In this document: piece after piece, positions 45,081 to 54,200 of the stretch
Numbering within the stretch: the first letter of the stretch is position 1
Layout of the letters: each line of letters opens with the position of its first letter
NCBI RefSeq assembly: GCF_001590795.1
Contig: NZ_JXDL01000001.1
Span: 3,454,738-3,518,737, forward strand
Direction: 5' to 3'
Origin: Bradyrhizobium sp. AT1
Lineage (GTDB): Bacteria > Pseudomonadota > Alphaproteobacteria > Rhizobiales > Xanthobacteraceae
DNA length: 64,000 nt
The notes under the pieces: generated by a model
The model's input: only the letters and a program-made list of their open reading frames with translations
Databases searched by the model: none
What the model was told of the DNA's origin: nothing
Translations under genes and position numbers: made by a program

Positions 45081-45500
45081 CTAAAGGGGATAGTAATGCC
45101 TATCTATACTCTGCTTCAGCAGGCTCAGTGCCTTCTTAAATTCGTCTGTGACATCTTCTGGGAACTGACGCAAACGATCATCGCCTTCGACAATGATGCG
45201 CAAATTCTCGAGCTGCTGATTGACGTACTCGAAAACAAATCGATCCTTGCGCTTATAATACTGTGCCATGGCGCGCGGATCGCCCGATACCGCCTTAAAG
45301 ATCAGCTGCTTGTCAATTGCCACACGCGCTGGGATCATTTCGCGCTTATTTCCGATCACGATAGGCACCAACGCCTCCTCGGCCTCGAAGAAGTCGCGGC
45401 GAACCTGATCGTCGCAGATGGGGTGCGGCTGCTTACGCGGGCGTCCCTTCGGATTGCCGGAGGTGCCCTTCGGGAACTGTCCCTTGGGATTACGATCCAT
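45081..45500 (-). CDS. DUF5681 domain protein
   Basis: A 139-residue protein that opens with NPKGQFPKGTSGNPKGRPR, the low-complexity motif that defines DUF5681, followed by a helical part (FFEAEEALVPIVIGNKREMI, AMAQYYKRKDRFVFEYVNQQ, LRQFPEDVTDEFKKALSLL). The function of the family is not known; members are common in prophage or mobile regions of rhizobia, often near terminase or methyltransferase genes. Here a ParB-methyltransferase gene lies 1.5 kb upstream, in line with that setting. A strong terminator follows. Confidence 0.85.
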   Translation of the reverse strand: MDRNPKGQFPKGTSGNPKGRPRKQPHPICDDQVRRDFFEAEEALVPIVIGNKREMIPARVAIDKQLIFKAVSGDPRAMAQYYKRKDRFVFEYVNQQLENLRIIVEGDDRLRQFPEDVTDEFKKALSLLKQSIDRHYYPL

Positions 45501-45916
45501 GTTTCAAACTCCTCAAAAGTGGCTTCGAGGAGGTCACCCAAAATGAGAATGGCGTGGCCTCCGGTGACCAGATCCCTGCAAGCAGGAATTCGGACCCATC
45601 AGGCGTCACGCCGTCATCTACGCTCTACATGCCGGGTTTGTGCATCACGCAAAGTCCCAAAAGGACCCAACCTGGCTCTCGCGCGAGGCGAGAGCTTTGT
45701 ACTACAATTTACGGTATTGAGCAAGCAAAGCGGCCGAATCGGCGTAGCGTGCCCGCTACGAGATTCAGCCTACGAATTCTCTACTATCGGATCGAGACCG
45801 ATATCGATCACGAAAGCCGTCTCGACAAGTTCGAACAACGTATGACCTTATCACCAGCACGGAGCATTACCTCAATTTCGTCTTGCAAGATCGACTATGG
45901 GCAGAGGCATCGATCG
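45501..45916. other. Gene-less or decayed stretch
   Basis: No convincing gene. Several frames carry fragments with protein-like composition (for instance a plus-strand frame near 45640-45720 reading KDPTWLSREARALYYNLRY before a stop), which suggests decayed genes, but none could be identified. Confidence 0.35.
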
Positions 45917-46168
45917 TCATCGAGGAAGTCCGCGCTCGTTGTAGAGCAGATCGTCGCAATCGACAGAGCCGCGCGGTTCCTTCAAGCGCTTTGCGCAATC
46001 TTGGCCGATCGTCAACAGACGGTCCGCAAGGCTGCCTTCCTGCTCGCGACGAACCCGGTCAAGGCGCTCGCGAATAGCAATAACCGGTACGGTGAGCGAG
46101 TCCTCGGTCAGCCGCGCCAGCTCGGCCGCCAGTTCGCGCGGCTCCAGGCTCCGAGGGCGTGAACTCAT
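45917..46168 (-). CDS. Small hydrophilic protein (unknown)
   Basis: An 83-residue protein predicted all-helical and rich in Arg, Glu and Leu (LEPRELAAELARLTEDSLTV, RERLDRVRREQEGSLADRLL). The composition is that of a real soluble protein, but no family is recognised and there is no strong ribosome site before the ATG at 46168. It is 34 bases downstream of the next minus-strand gene and may share its transcript. Confidence 0.5.
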   Translation of the reverse strand: MSSRPRSLEPRELAAELARLTEDSLTVPVIAIRERLDRVRREQEGSLADRLLTIGQDCAKRLKEPRGSVDCDDLLYNERGLPR

Positions 46169-46202
46169 AAACGACCGTCAGCCGCGGGGACGACCGTACA
46201 CC

Positions 46203-46688
46203 TCATTGAGGCGCTGGGTCATTTTGGATGGCTTTCTGCAGATAGCGCTCTGGATCACTCACAAAGCGGGCCGCGTCGGATTGCGTGATCGCGCGAACGA
46301 GAGCCTCGCCATACGGGCGGATAATAGTGCCGCTCCTCGTCGCGAGAACACAGTCGAAGGTGCGCGCGAGGGCGCATATCTCACCTACCAATGTCAACGA
46401 AAAATCGGCGACGTTTATACGGAACTGGACATCCTCGATTGCTGTTCCCTGGAAGCCGATCTGAATATCGTGGCTTTTCTCATTCCCCCAAATGCGCAAG
46501 CTTGGTGCCCAAGATTGCTTCTCAGGTAACATCTTTCCGACGCTTTCGACAATCGCGTCAATGGTCGCCTGAGAAAAGTTCAGTTCGATCGCATCAAGCT
46601 GATTGCGGTTCATACGCACGGCAACCATGCCATTCCCGGTAGCGGCTGACGCGGGAATAAGGTCGACAACGAACTGCCATAGAGCCAT
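46203..46688 (-). CDS. Hypothetical protein, 161 residues (immunity-like pattern)
   Basis: A soluble alpha/beta protein starting MALWQFVVDLIPAS. It has a central beta stretch (WAPSLRIWGNEKSHDIQIGF, QFRINVADFSLTLVGEICAL), a segment on a sensed surface (CVLATRSGTIIRPYGEALV), and a C-terminal SDAARFVSDPERYLQ. The order, WQF start, W-rich middle and FVxDPxxxL end, reminds me of small immunity-type proteins found near polymorphic toxins, but that is an impression and no toxin lies beside it. The gene is likely real by composition; function unknown. Confidence 0.65.
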   Translation of the reverse strand: MALWQFVVDLIPASAATGNGMVAVRMNRNQLDAIELNFSQATIDAIVESVGKMLPEKQSWAPSLRIWGNEKSHDIQIGFQGTAIEDVQFRINVADFSLTLVGEICALARTFDCVLATRSGTIIRPYGEALVRAITQSDAARFVSDPERYLQKAIQNDPAPQ

Positions 46689-46806
46689 GGGGACAATGTA
46701 GCATCGCTTCGGGCGTCGGCAAGTGAGGGCTGGACATGCTTCTGATTTCTTTTTGCTCGGAGGGCTTGCACTACCGCGAGCATCTTTGGCGAAAGGGAAT
46801 ACTTCT

Positions 46807-46980
46807 TTACGCCTGCCGATACGGAATGATCGGAACGCCGAGAAGGAGTTGATTCAGGAAGTCGAAGTCGCCGACATTCCCTGTCAACAGGCTGGCACCG
46901 ATGCGCCGCGCCTGAAGATAGATGAGCGCATCGTTGAGGTATTTCCGCTCGTGACCTGCCCCTCGCCCCAGCGGCCTCAT
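46807..46980 (-). pseudogene. C-terminal remnant of a PIN-domain (VapC-like) protein
   Basis: The minus strand from ATG 46980 to TAA 46807 encodes 57 residues including KYLNDALIYLQARRIGASLL and TGNVGDFDFLNQLL, the last part of PIN ribonuclease domains (NDxLI, LTxNxxDFD, then a short IPYRQ tail). The N-terminal half with the first acidic residues is absent. Its ATG overlaps the methyltransferase stop (ATGA), so deletion probably joined the two. It could be translated but should not be active. Confidence 0.6.
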
Positions 46981-48287
46981 TGCAACGGGTCGGCGCGGCG
47001 CTGCTCGACCTCCGCGAAGGTTTCCCCCGTCAAAGCCATGGTCGCAGCCTGCCCGGAATAAGCCTGCCAGCGGCGGATCGCGACGTCGACATAGAGCGGA
47101 TCCAGCTCAATGGCGCGCGCCCGCCGGCGGGACTTCTGTGCGGCCATGATGGTCGTGCCTGATCCGGAGAAGGGGTCGAGCACGATGTCGCCGCGACGCG
47201 AGCAATCCTTGATGGCGTCGATCACGAGCGCGGTCGGCTTCACCGTCGGGTGCATTTCAAGCTCGGCGTCCCGTCCCGAACGAAAGCTGTTAGCGCCGGC
47301 GTAGTCCCAGACGTTGGTGCGGTAGCGACCGTGCTTGCCGAGCTCGATCGTGTTCACATGCGGCCCCTGCCCCACCTTGTAGACGAATACCAGCTCATGC
47401 TTGGAGCGATAGAACGAGCCCATGCCGCCATTGCTCTTGTTCCAGACGCACAAATTCTTCAGCTCGGAATAGATGCCGCTGGCCGCCTTCAGCACCTCGT
47501 CCATGTGCCGCCAATCCATGCACACAAAATGGATCGCGCCGTCCACACTCACCTGCGCCATATTGCCGAATACCACGCCCAAGAAGCCCATGAATTCGCT
47601 CGAGCTCATCTCGCCGGAGGCCATCTTGAATTCACGATGCTTGACGGCGCCGAGCCCACTGACATGGCCGTCGATCGGTACATTGTAAGGTGGGTCGGTG
47701 AACACCAGGCGCGCCTGTTCGCCGTCCATCAGATCCGCAAAGGCGGCGGCATCGCAGGCATCGCCGCACAGCAAGCGATGCTCCCCCAGAACCCAGAGAT
47801 CACCGAGCCGCGAGACCGGCTCCGCCCCAACCGCGGGGACAAGATCGCTTCGGTCAGGCGTTCCGCGGCTCGTTTCGCCGTCCACTAACAGGTCGATCTC
47901 GGCGGTCTCAAAACCGGTCACCTCCACGTCGAAATTGACCTCGACTCCCATCAGCTCGCGCCACAGCACGCGCAGCTGGTCCATGTCCCAGTCCGAGTTC
48001 AACGCAATCTTATTGTCAGCCAGCGAAAACGCGATCTTCTGCTCGGCCGTCAAATGGCCGACCCGCAGCACCGGCACCCGCTCCAACCCGGCCATCCGAG
48101 CGCCCTCGACCCGGCCATGGCCAACGAGGATCATGCCCTCCTCGTCCGCCACCACGATGCTGTTGAAGCCGAACTCGCGGATCGAGGCAGCGATCTGATG
48201 CAGCTGCTTGCGGGAATGCCGCCTGGCGTTGGCAGGGTTCGGCTTCAGCTCGGCAAGGGGCAGATGGTCAACGCGGAAATCACTCAT
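46977..48287 (-). CDS. ParB-like / DNA methyltransferase fusion
   Basis: A 436-residue protein. Residues about 1-130 are a ParB/sulfiredoxin-like domain (NARRHSRKQLHQIAASIREF, LVGHGRVEGARMAG). The rest is a DNA amino-methyltransferase with TDPPYN near residue 199 (motif IV) before DPFSGSGTT near 369 (motif I), an order typical of the beta class; DPPY favours N6-adenine. Such fusions are common in prophages and mobile elements and rarely have a cognate restriction enzyme. Start ATG 48287 is preceded by GAGGAGAGG. A palindromic operator candidate lies 55-75 bases upstream. It might protect the element's DNA or alter gene expression; no nuclease partner is adjacent, apart from an inactive PIN remnant. 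Confidence 0.9.
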   Translation of the reverse strand: MSDFRVDHLPLAELKPNPANARRHSRKQLHQIAASIREFGFNSIVVADEEGMILVGHGRVEGARMAGLERVPVLRVGHLTAEQKIAFSLADNKIALNSDWDMDQLRVLWRELMGVEVNFDVEVTGFETAEIDLLVDGETSRGTPDRSDLVPAVGAEPVSRLGDLWVLGEHRLLCGDACDAAAFADLMDGEQARLVFTDPPYNVPIDGHVSGLGAVKHREFKMASGEMSSSEFMGFLGVVFGNMAQVSVDGAIHFVCMDWRHMDEVLKAASGIYSELKNLCVWNKSNGGMGSFYRSKHELVFVYKVGQGPHVNTIELGKHGRYRTNVWDYAGANSFRSGRDAELEMHPTVKPTALVIDAIKDCSRRGDIVLDPFSGSGTTIMAAQKSRRRARAIELDPLYVDVAIRRWQAYSGQAATMALTGETFAEVEQRRADPLQ

Positions 48288-48342
48288 GAGACCTCTCCTC
48301 GGGGACAGGTCACAACGATACCGCATCGCTCCCGCTTACTTC

Positions 48343-48361
48343 AAGTATACTTTGCGTATAC
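48343..48361. promoter_or_regulatory. Palindromic operator candidate before methyltransferase gene
   Basis: AAGTATACTT (48343-48352) is a perfect palindrome, and GTATAC repeats at 48345-48350 and 48356-48361, 11 bases apart. It lies upstream of the methyltransferase start; on the minus strand TATACT could serve as -10. An autoregulatory or phage-type repressor site is likely. Confidence 0.5.
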
Positions 48362-48394
48362 ATCAGCTCGGGAGCGAGCTCTGGTTAATCGCGA

Positions 48395-48907
48395 TCATCC
48401 CTTGATCGTGATCTCGACATCTTCAGGCCGCACGCCGAACGTGGCCGCCAAGCCTTTCTTCGCATCCGCAATGGTCAGACCTGCCCCCTCCCCCGGGCTC
48501 GCGATCGGGGCGTCAGGGATCGGTTGAAACTTCAGCTTTCGATGCACGATGCCGAGCTCCGTCAGGCTGGCATAGGCAACCGGATTGCGCAGCTCTTTGC
48601 GCCAGATATCTGCGACCAAGACGTCCGCAAACTCCGAGATTCCAATCCGGAAGCGCGCCTGCCCCCTGGAATTTACGGAATCGTCAATCTCTGTCAGCGT
48701 TGAAATCCGGCCGACCAAAAATGCAGCTCGGGCCGGAATGCCCTCTGCCTTGTTATTCCAATCCTGCCTTCGGCAGCAGACAAGATAGTCACATTGCTCC
48801 ACACTTTTCTTGCTGAGGACCCAGCCGCGTGACCCGCCTTGCTGCAGAATCTCTTTCCGCGTCTCAGAGGTAAAGACGACCGCTGCGGCGTCGTTGGTCT
48901 TGGTCAT
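48395..48907 (-). CDS. Hypothetical protein, 170 residues
   Basis: A soluble protein from ATG 48907 (TKTNDAAAVVFTSETRKEIL). It includes WVLSKKSVEQCDYLVCCRRQ, RAAFLVGRISTLTEIDD and a C-terminal part with AKKGLAATFGVRPEDVEITI. I do not recognise the family. It lies eight bases downstream of the TetR-like gene and is surely co-transcribed with it. The 5' part could bind nucleic acid or a small ligand; this is not evident from motifs. A longer TTG start at 48919 would overlap the upstream gene. Confidence 0.7.
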   Translation of the reverse strand: MTKTNDAAAVVFTSETRKEILQQGGSRGWVLSKKSVEQCDYLVCCRRQDWNNKAEGIPARAAFLVGRISTLTEIDDSVNSRGQARFRIGISEFADVLVADIWRKELRNPVAYASLTELGIVHRKLKFQPIPDAPIASPGEGAGLTIADAKKGLAATFGVRPEDVEITIKG

Positions 48908-48915
48908 GCTCAGTC

Positions 48916-49563
48916 TCAATCCTGGCCGGTAATGGGGTCGATCGCGGGCCTATCGGCGGCTCCATGGGCCAGCATCATCTCGTTTCCAGCCTGCTGCAGC
49001 AAGCGGCTCGGTTTCAAGGACCCGTAAGCCCCTCGCTCGTTGCGCGCGCCGTGCACCAGCAGAAGCAGTTTATCTGCGAGCTCTACCGGATCGCGCAGCT
49101 TTGCGGCCTTGCAAAGCCCGACCACCCGCCGCCGCTCCGCCTGCCAATGTTCTTCGATCTCCCTCAAAAACGGATGCTGGTGTTTGCGAATCTCGAACAA
49201 TTCCGCCGCCGTGCGCGACAGCAAAACCCGCGGTTCCATCATGTAACCAATCTGATGTCCTTCGTAGGCAAGCCACTTGCGCAGCTGTGCCACGGGATCG
49301 TTTTCGTCTTCCGCGGCAAGACCGCGCCAATAACTTTCGCTTTCCGCAATCAAAGACTTGACGAAGCGGCCGATCAGCGGCTCACCATTGCCAAAATACT
49401 TGTAAAAGATCTCCACGCTTGAATGCGCCTCTTTGGCGATCAAGCCGTCTGCGACCCTGATGCCGAGAATACGGAATAATGTGTCGGCGACCTCAATCAT
49501 GCGCTCCTTGGCGGGCTTTTCGAACTGGGAAGGCGGCTGTACCTTTTTGGGAAGCTGGTGCAT
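48916..49563 (-). CDS. TetR-like transcriptional regulator
   Basis: A 215-residue protein. Residues about 20-70 fit a TetR helix-turn-helix: KERMIEVADTLFRILGIRVA then IAKEAHSSVEIFYKYFGNGE, where the YKYF motif replaces the usual YYHF. The C-terminal helical domain (WLAYEGHQIGYMMEPRVLLS, FLREIEEHWQAERRRVVGLC) would bind a ligand. It is unusual for TetR proteins in having a short N-terminal extension. It is the first gene of a two-gene unit with the 170-residue protein, which it may regulate. A palindrome-like TGATGTATCA lies just before its start, at about 49580-49589, and could be its operator. Confidence 0.75.
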   Translation of the reverse strand: MHQLPKKVQPPSQFEKPAKERMIEVADTLFRILGIRVADGLIAKEAHSSVEIFYKYFGNGEPLIGRFVKSLIAESESYWRGLAAEDENDPVAQLRKWLAYEGHQIGYMMEPRVLLSRTAAELFEIRKHQHPFLREIEEHWQAERRRVVGLCKAAKLRDPVELADKLLLLVHGARNERGAYGSLKPSRLLQQAGNEMMLAHGAADRPAIDPITGQD

Positions 49564-49997
49564 CGAATTGGCTCCGCAATGATGTATCAGATAACTATAG
49601 CATGACTTGTGCCAATTCTCCTATGTCAGGCAGTCGGCGCGACCGGCTCGCGTTTGGCCGGCGAGCCCGAAAGAAGGCCCTTGAGGCCACTGAGCCACAC
49701 AGTAAGACGTTGTTTTCATTTGGTATTTCCAACGCTCTCCAACGTGGGCAGCCCCAAAAGGCCTCACTTAGAGCGTGATTTAAAGGATTCCGGACCTCTC
49801 AGGGTGCAGGGAGTAGACAAATCCTCTCCACGGCCTTCCCTGAGGCTTGGCGAGGCTATGGCTTTTTTGAACTTTCCGCCCTCGCGCGAGGGGCGGCCGG
49901 ACCACGGGGCTAAACGCGAGGCCCAGGCGTGCATCGAGAGCACGCGGCCTTGCCAACCACACGTCGGCTGGCAGGCCGCTTGCTCTCTTGGAGGGAG
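49564..49997. other. Gene-less stretch, convergence and promoter region
   Basis: No credible gene. The right part lies past the stop of the 49998 gene, the left part holds the TetR-like promoter (TATAG near 49595). Confidence 0.35.
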
Positions 49998-50513
49998 CTA
50001 CCCGAACAATCTGACGAGCAAGTCCTCTGCATTATCGACCTGTTCGAAGCAGGCCTTGCCGAGGTCACGGTGCATGGGACGTTCGAGCTTCTGACCGCTG
50101 CTGTCCCCGCGGGTATGCCGCGTGACCTTTGAGCCCAGATCAGGCAACCGCGCCCCCGGCTCGCCGCCGAACCAGAAATAGCGCCCGAGGGCCAGCGTAC
50201 TCTGGTCGACCTCGAGCCATACGACACAGCCGCTGGGCTTGTCCAACAACCTGGTGCTCACGGTGACGTGGCGGACGCTTGAGCCGGTAAAGGTCGACTT
50301 CAACTGGACGTGCCGGATGACCCCGTTGGCCTCCAGTACGAGGTCGTACCCGCCGCGATCAACCTCGCTCTTGAGAACCTCGATATCGTGGCGGCCCTGC
50401 CGCCAGCGCGCGGACATCAGCTCACCGAGCCAGAGATGGAGCAGCGCCTGCTCCCGAATATGCGACGCGTGTGAGTGCGAAATAAGCGGATCCTGATGCA
50501 GTTCAACCAGCAT
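49998..50513 (-). CDS. PD-(D/E)XK nuclease-like protein
   Basis: A 171-residue protein starting at ATG 50513 behind AAGGAG. It has a helix with REQALLHLWLGEL, then DRGGYDLVLEANGVIRHVQL with K72, the D...QxK pattern of the PD-(D/E)XK nuclease core (Asp about 57, Gln 70, Lys 72). This fold is used by restriction enzymes, Holliday junction nucleases and some non-catalytic proteins. The catalytic acid is Gln rather than Glu, as seen in a few active families, so activity is open. It is divergent from an Xre-type regulator at 50696; a nested palindrome lies between them. The pair looks like a small defence or restriction-regulation module, but no methylase is adjacent. Confidence 0.65.
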   Translation of the reverse strand: MLVELHQDPLISHSHASHIREQALLHLWLGELMSARWRQGRHDIEVLKSEVDRGGYDLVLEANGVIRHVQLKSTFTGSSVRHVTVSTRLLDKPSGCVVWLEVDQSTLALGRYFWFGGEPGARLPDLGSKVTRHTRGDSSGQKLERPMHRDLGKACFEQVDNAEDLLVRLFG

Positions 50514-50625
50514 GGTAAGTCTCCTTTTGGGGGCAGTCATACCCCGCCATTGCGCTCCGCTGGCCGCGCAAGTCCAGCACAACCGAGCGCCTCGCCAGCC
50601 AGCTTCGCAGATGAGAGTTAATATG

Positions 50626-50656
50626 ATCCTCTTTTGGGATAATCCCGTTCCGGGAT
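50626..50656. promoter_or_regulatory. Nested palindromic operator candidate
   Basis: ATCCCG-TTC-CGGGAT (50642-50656) is a perfect 6-base-arm palindrome; it overlaps GGGATAATCCC (50636-50646), and a half-site ATCC lies at 50626-50629. It sits between the divergent PD-(D/E)XK-like and Xre-type genes, 40 bases before the latter, so autoregulation by the Xre protein is likely. Confidence 0.55.
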
Positions 50657-50695
50657 CAGATTGACTGCCGCCGAATCGAAACTGCCCGGCGGCCC

Positions 50696-50941
50696 ATGGA
50701 AAAATCCCTCAAATCCGCCGAATATACCCGCCTCATCGCCCTTCTTGTCGCAACGCGACAAAAGGCTGGCATCCGCCAACACGCCCTCGCCAAGAAGCTG
50801 CGCAAGCCGCAATCCTTTGTGGCCAAATACGAGGGCGGCGAACGCCGGTTGGATGTCGTTGAGTTCATCGCCATCGCGGAGGCACTAGCGGCCGATCCGC
50901 TGAAGCTGTTCCGGCGCTTCGTGCGAGAGAAGACGAAATAG
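50696..50941 (+). CDS. Xre-type helix-turn-helix regulator
   Basis: An 81-residue protein that is almost only a helix-turn-helix domain: LIALLVATRQKAGIRQHALA, KKLRKPQSFVAKYEGGERRL and VVEFIAIAEALAADPLKLF, typical of Xre/Cro-C1 proteins. It binds DNA as a dimer. It would regulate itself and the divergent PD-(D/E)XK-like gene through the operator candidate at 50626-50656. Size and layout resemble controller proteins of restriction systems or small phage repressors. Confidence 0.85.
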   Translation: MEKSLKSAEYTRLIALLVATRQKAGIRQHALAKKLRKPQSFVAKYEGGERRLDVVEFIAIAEALAADPLKLFRRFVREKTK

Positions 50942-51242
50942 CCCTCAAAGGCGATCCGGCGAGCCTCCTGGCCTGACTTATGATCTCGGTCGGCGACCGG
51001 GAACGCGAAGCGGCGCGAAGGCCTGTCAGCGGTAGGCTTGATGAGGTCGCACTTCCGCTTGGCACGTAACCGTTGGCTTGAGAAAGCCAAGCGCCTTGGC
51101 CTCTTGGCAGTTGGGCGCATCCAGCACCAGCATACTAGGCTGGAGCCCGACCGGTCCCTCGAAGATAATCGTGCAACCAAGCTTCCCGAGATTAGACCTC
51201 AGAAAAAGCGCGAAACCTCGAACACAAGGGTCTTGACGACCA
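50942..51242. other. Short gene-less stretch before the giant gene's 3' end
   Basis: No gene is accepted here. A hairpin TTGGCTT-GAGA-AAGCCAA at 51073-51090 lies 153 bases beyond the giant gene's stop and could stop its transcription, although the T tract is poor. Confidence 0.35.
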
Positions 51243-54200
51243 TCAGCCTGCCGCAGCCGGCCGCCATGTCGCCGCCAGCGCTCCTTGAGCCGCATGATCG
51301 TACTGAGATGACAGAGGTTCCGGTGATGTTACGAACCCACGGTCACCCGAATAACTTGCCATTGCTTGCACCAATTGGCTAAACGCATTGGACAAACGCG
51401 AACTTGGATCAATTGCAAAGGCAACATCGCCTGCGATGCCCGTCGTGCCGTCCGTTCGCGTATAACTTGACAAGCCCTGAATGACTGATCCATCGGACAG
51501 GACCGATGGGCCACCGACCGGGTGGAGATCGATGGACGAGATTCCAAAATCTGAAAGCCTATGAACCTCGTCGAACCGAGAAAAACCGTCCGCGTCAAGA
51601 TCTTGCCAAATTCGGAAGTCGTCCCAACGCGCATCGGCGGCAGAAAGTTCACCATCGTGATTGGTGTCGAAAACTTGCGCGAGCGCATCCATATCGGATG
51701 TGGTGCCGGGCGCCCACGCCGTAAACACGATCTCGTTGGTCTGATCGATGATCCCGTCGGGAGCGGCACTGCCGTTTGCGCCGAGGTCGATAGCTAACAG
51801 ACCGTCCGCTCCGGATATCCACGCTGTACGCTCTCGTCCCTGTCCATCCATGTCAAACGCCGCAGAAGAGCTGGACAACGGCACGAGATCGATGCCGTTA
51901 CCGTCAAGGTCAAGAACGACGGGAGACGCTCCGATCACGCCATCGCCGTTGAGATCTTGATGAAGGACCGGCTCGAGCGCCTTCAAAGACGGATCGCTCC
52001 CCAGCACTTCAGGAGCGGCAGCGAGGGTGGTGACGAAATTACCAGCGCTGTCCGTGCTCCAGACCGAATAATACCCCGTAGAAGAATTCCTCCATACGAC
52101 ATCGTAGCCGCCACCCGACACCTGCTCGGCGGCAATGACCTTGTAGGCTCCATAGTTGGCGGCGATCACCGGCGAGCCCTGATATTTCAGGCTTTGGCCC
52201 GTGCCGGTGCTGGCGCTCAGCATGAAGTAGTAGCCGCTATCCAGAACCGTAATGGTCGAGCCGTTCAGCTCAACTGAAGGCAGGCCGATCGCACCATCAC
52301 CGTTGAGGTCTTGATGAAACATTGGCTCTAGCGCCTTCAGGGACATTTCTGTCCCGCCCAATTCCGGTGCCGCGGCAACAGTCTTCACGAAGTTGCCATT
52401 GCTATCCGTGTTCCAAATTGAAAAAAGACCCGTCGAGCTATTCTTCCAGGCAACGTTATAGCCGCCATCTGACAATTGCTCGGCGGCAATTACCTTGTAC
52501 GCTCCGTAGTTGGCCGCGATGACCGGAGAACCTTGGTACTTCAAAACCGGTCCGTTACCACTGCTGATGCTGTTCAGGTAATAATTGCCGCCGGAGAGGA
52601 CCAGGCTGGTCGATCCGTAGGATTCAATTGGGGGGACCCCGATGATGCCATCGCCATTGAGATCTTGATGGAATGTTGGTTCTAGCGCCTGAAGTGACGG
52701 ATCCGTTCCCGCAACTTGCGGGGCGGCCGCGAGAGTTGTCAGGTATGCACCATTACTATCCGTGCTCCAGACCGAGAATTGTCCGCTTGAATGCTTCCAG
52801 ACGACATCGTATCCGCCGCCTGCGACTTGCTCGGCAGCAATGACGGTCCAAGCTCCCCAATCCGCAGCAAGCACGGGAGACCCCTGGTACTTCAGGGTCG
52901 GTCCAGTTCCCGTGTTCAGACTAATCAGATAATAGTTGTTTGCCGAGAGAACTAGGCTGGTCGATCCCAGCGACTCGATGGTGGTGGGAACACCGACCGT
53001 CTTGTCGCCATTGAGGTCTTGGTGGAGCACCGACTCCAGCGCTTCCAGCGATGCATCGTTGCCAAGCACTTCAGGAGCCGCGGCCAGAGTGTTCAGGAAG
53101 TTGCCGTTACTGTCTGTGCTCCAGACCGAGTAATGCGCGTTCGCGGAACTCTTCCAGACGACATTGTAGCCGCCACCAGACACCTGCTCTGCGGCAATGA
53201 CTGTCCACGATCCCCAATCGGCGGCAATGACAGGAGAGCCTTGATACTTAAGAACAGGCCCCGCGCCGGCGCTGTTGCTGACTAGGTAATAATTCCCGCC
53301 GGACAACACTGTATTAGTCGACCCGAAAGATTCGATGAAGGATACGCCGACGCTACCGTCACCATTGAGATCCTGATGGAATGTAAACTCCAGCATCTCA
53401 ATGGCGATGTCGGTCCCAGGCAAATCGGCCGTAAGATTCGATGTGAAGTTGCCGTTGCTGTCCGTGCTCCAGATCGACACATAACCTGTCGAGGAGTTTC
53501 TCCAGGCAACGTCATAACCGCCGCCCGACAGCTGTTCCACAGCGACCGGAGACCAAGCACCGGAGCTGCCAGCCACCACAGCCGCGCCGTCCCTCTTTAG
53601 GGCGGGTCCGGTGCCGCTTGCGACTGACATGAGATAGTAATTGCCACCTGTTGAAACTAGGCTGGTAGTTCCAAACATCTCTATCACGGTCGCGAACGAC
53701 AGCGAGAAAGCGGCCATGGTACCGTCCGCAAATCGAAAATATTCGACCTCGGTGAGGGCATCTGTGCCGTCCGGTGCACCTCCACGCTGGTCGGCTACAG
53801 TGTAAGTTTGCGTGCCGGAGTTGTAGGTGACGACGTAATTGGCACGCGCACCGCTAAACACAGCCGTGTCAGTTCCAACGCCCCCCACCAGGGTATCATT
53901 GCCGGCGCCGCCCTCCAAAACGTCGTTGCCGCTTCCACCCTTGATGACGTTGTCGAGCGCGTTGCCCGTAAGTGACTGTCCGGTCACAGCCGTGCCGATC
54001 AGATTTTCCACATTGGCCATCAACGAATAGGAGGCAAGCGAGGTCTGCATCGTGTCGATGCCTTCACCCGCGTTCTCCATCACGACATCACTGGCATTGT
54101 TGACGGTGTAGGTGTCGTTGCCGAGGCCGCCGACAAAGAGATCTGCACCCGCTGTACCGGTGAACGTGTCGTTGCCGACACCGCCGAAAATCATGGCGGA

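Noticed and set aside
51026..51295. 89-residue minus-strand frame overlapping the end of the giant gene
   Set aside because: Part of it (GCTIIFEGPVGLQPSMLVLD) looks protein-like, but it overlaps the giant gene in another frame and has no ribosome site; kept as uncertain only.
51945..53720. CRISPR-like regular repeats
   Set aside because: The repeats are long coding units of 354 bases within one protein, not short direct repeats with spacers.
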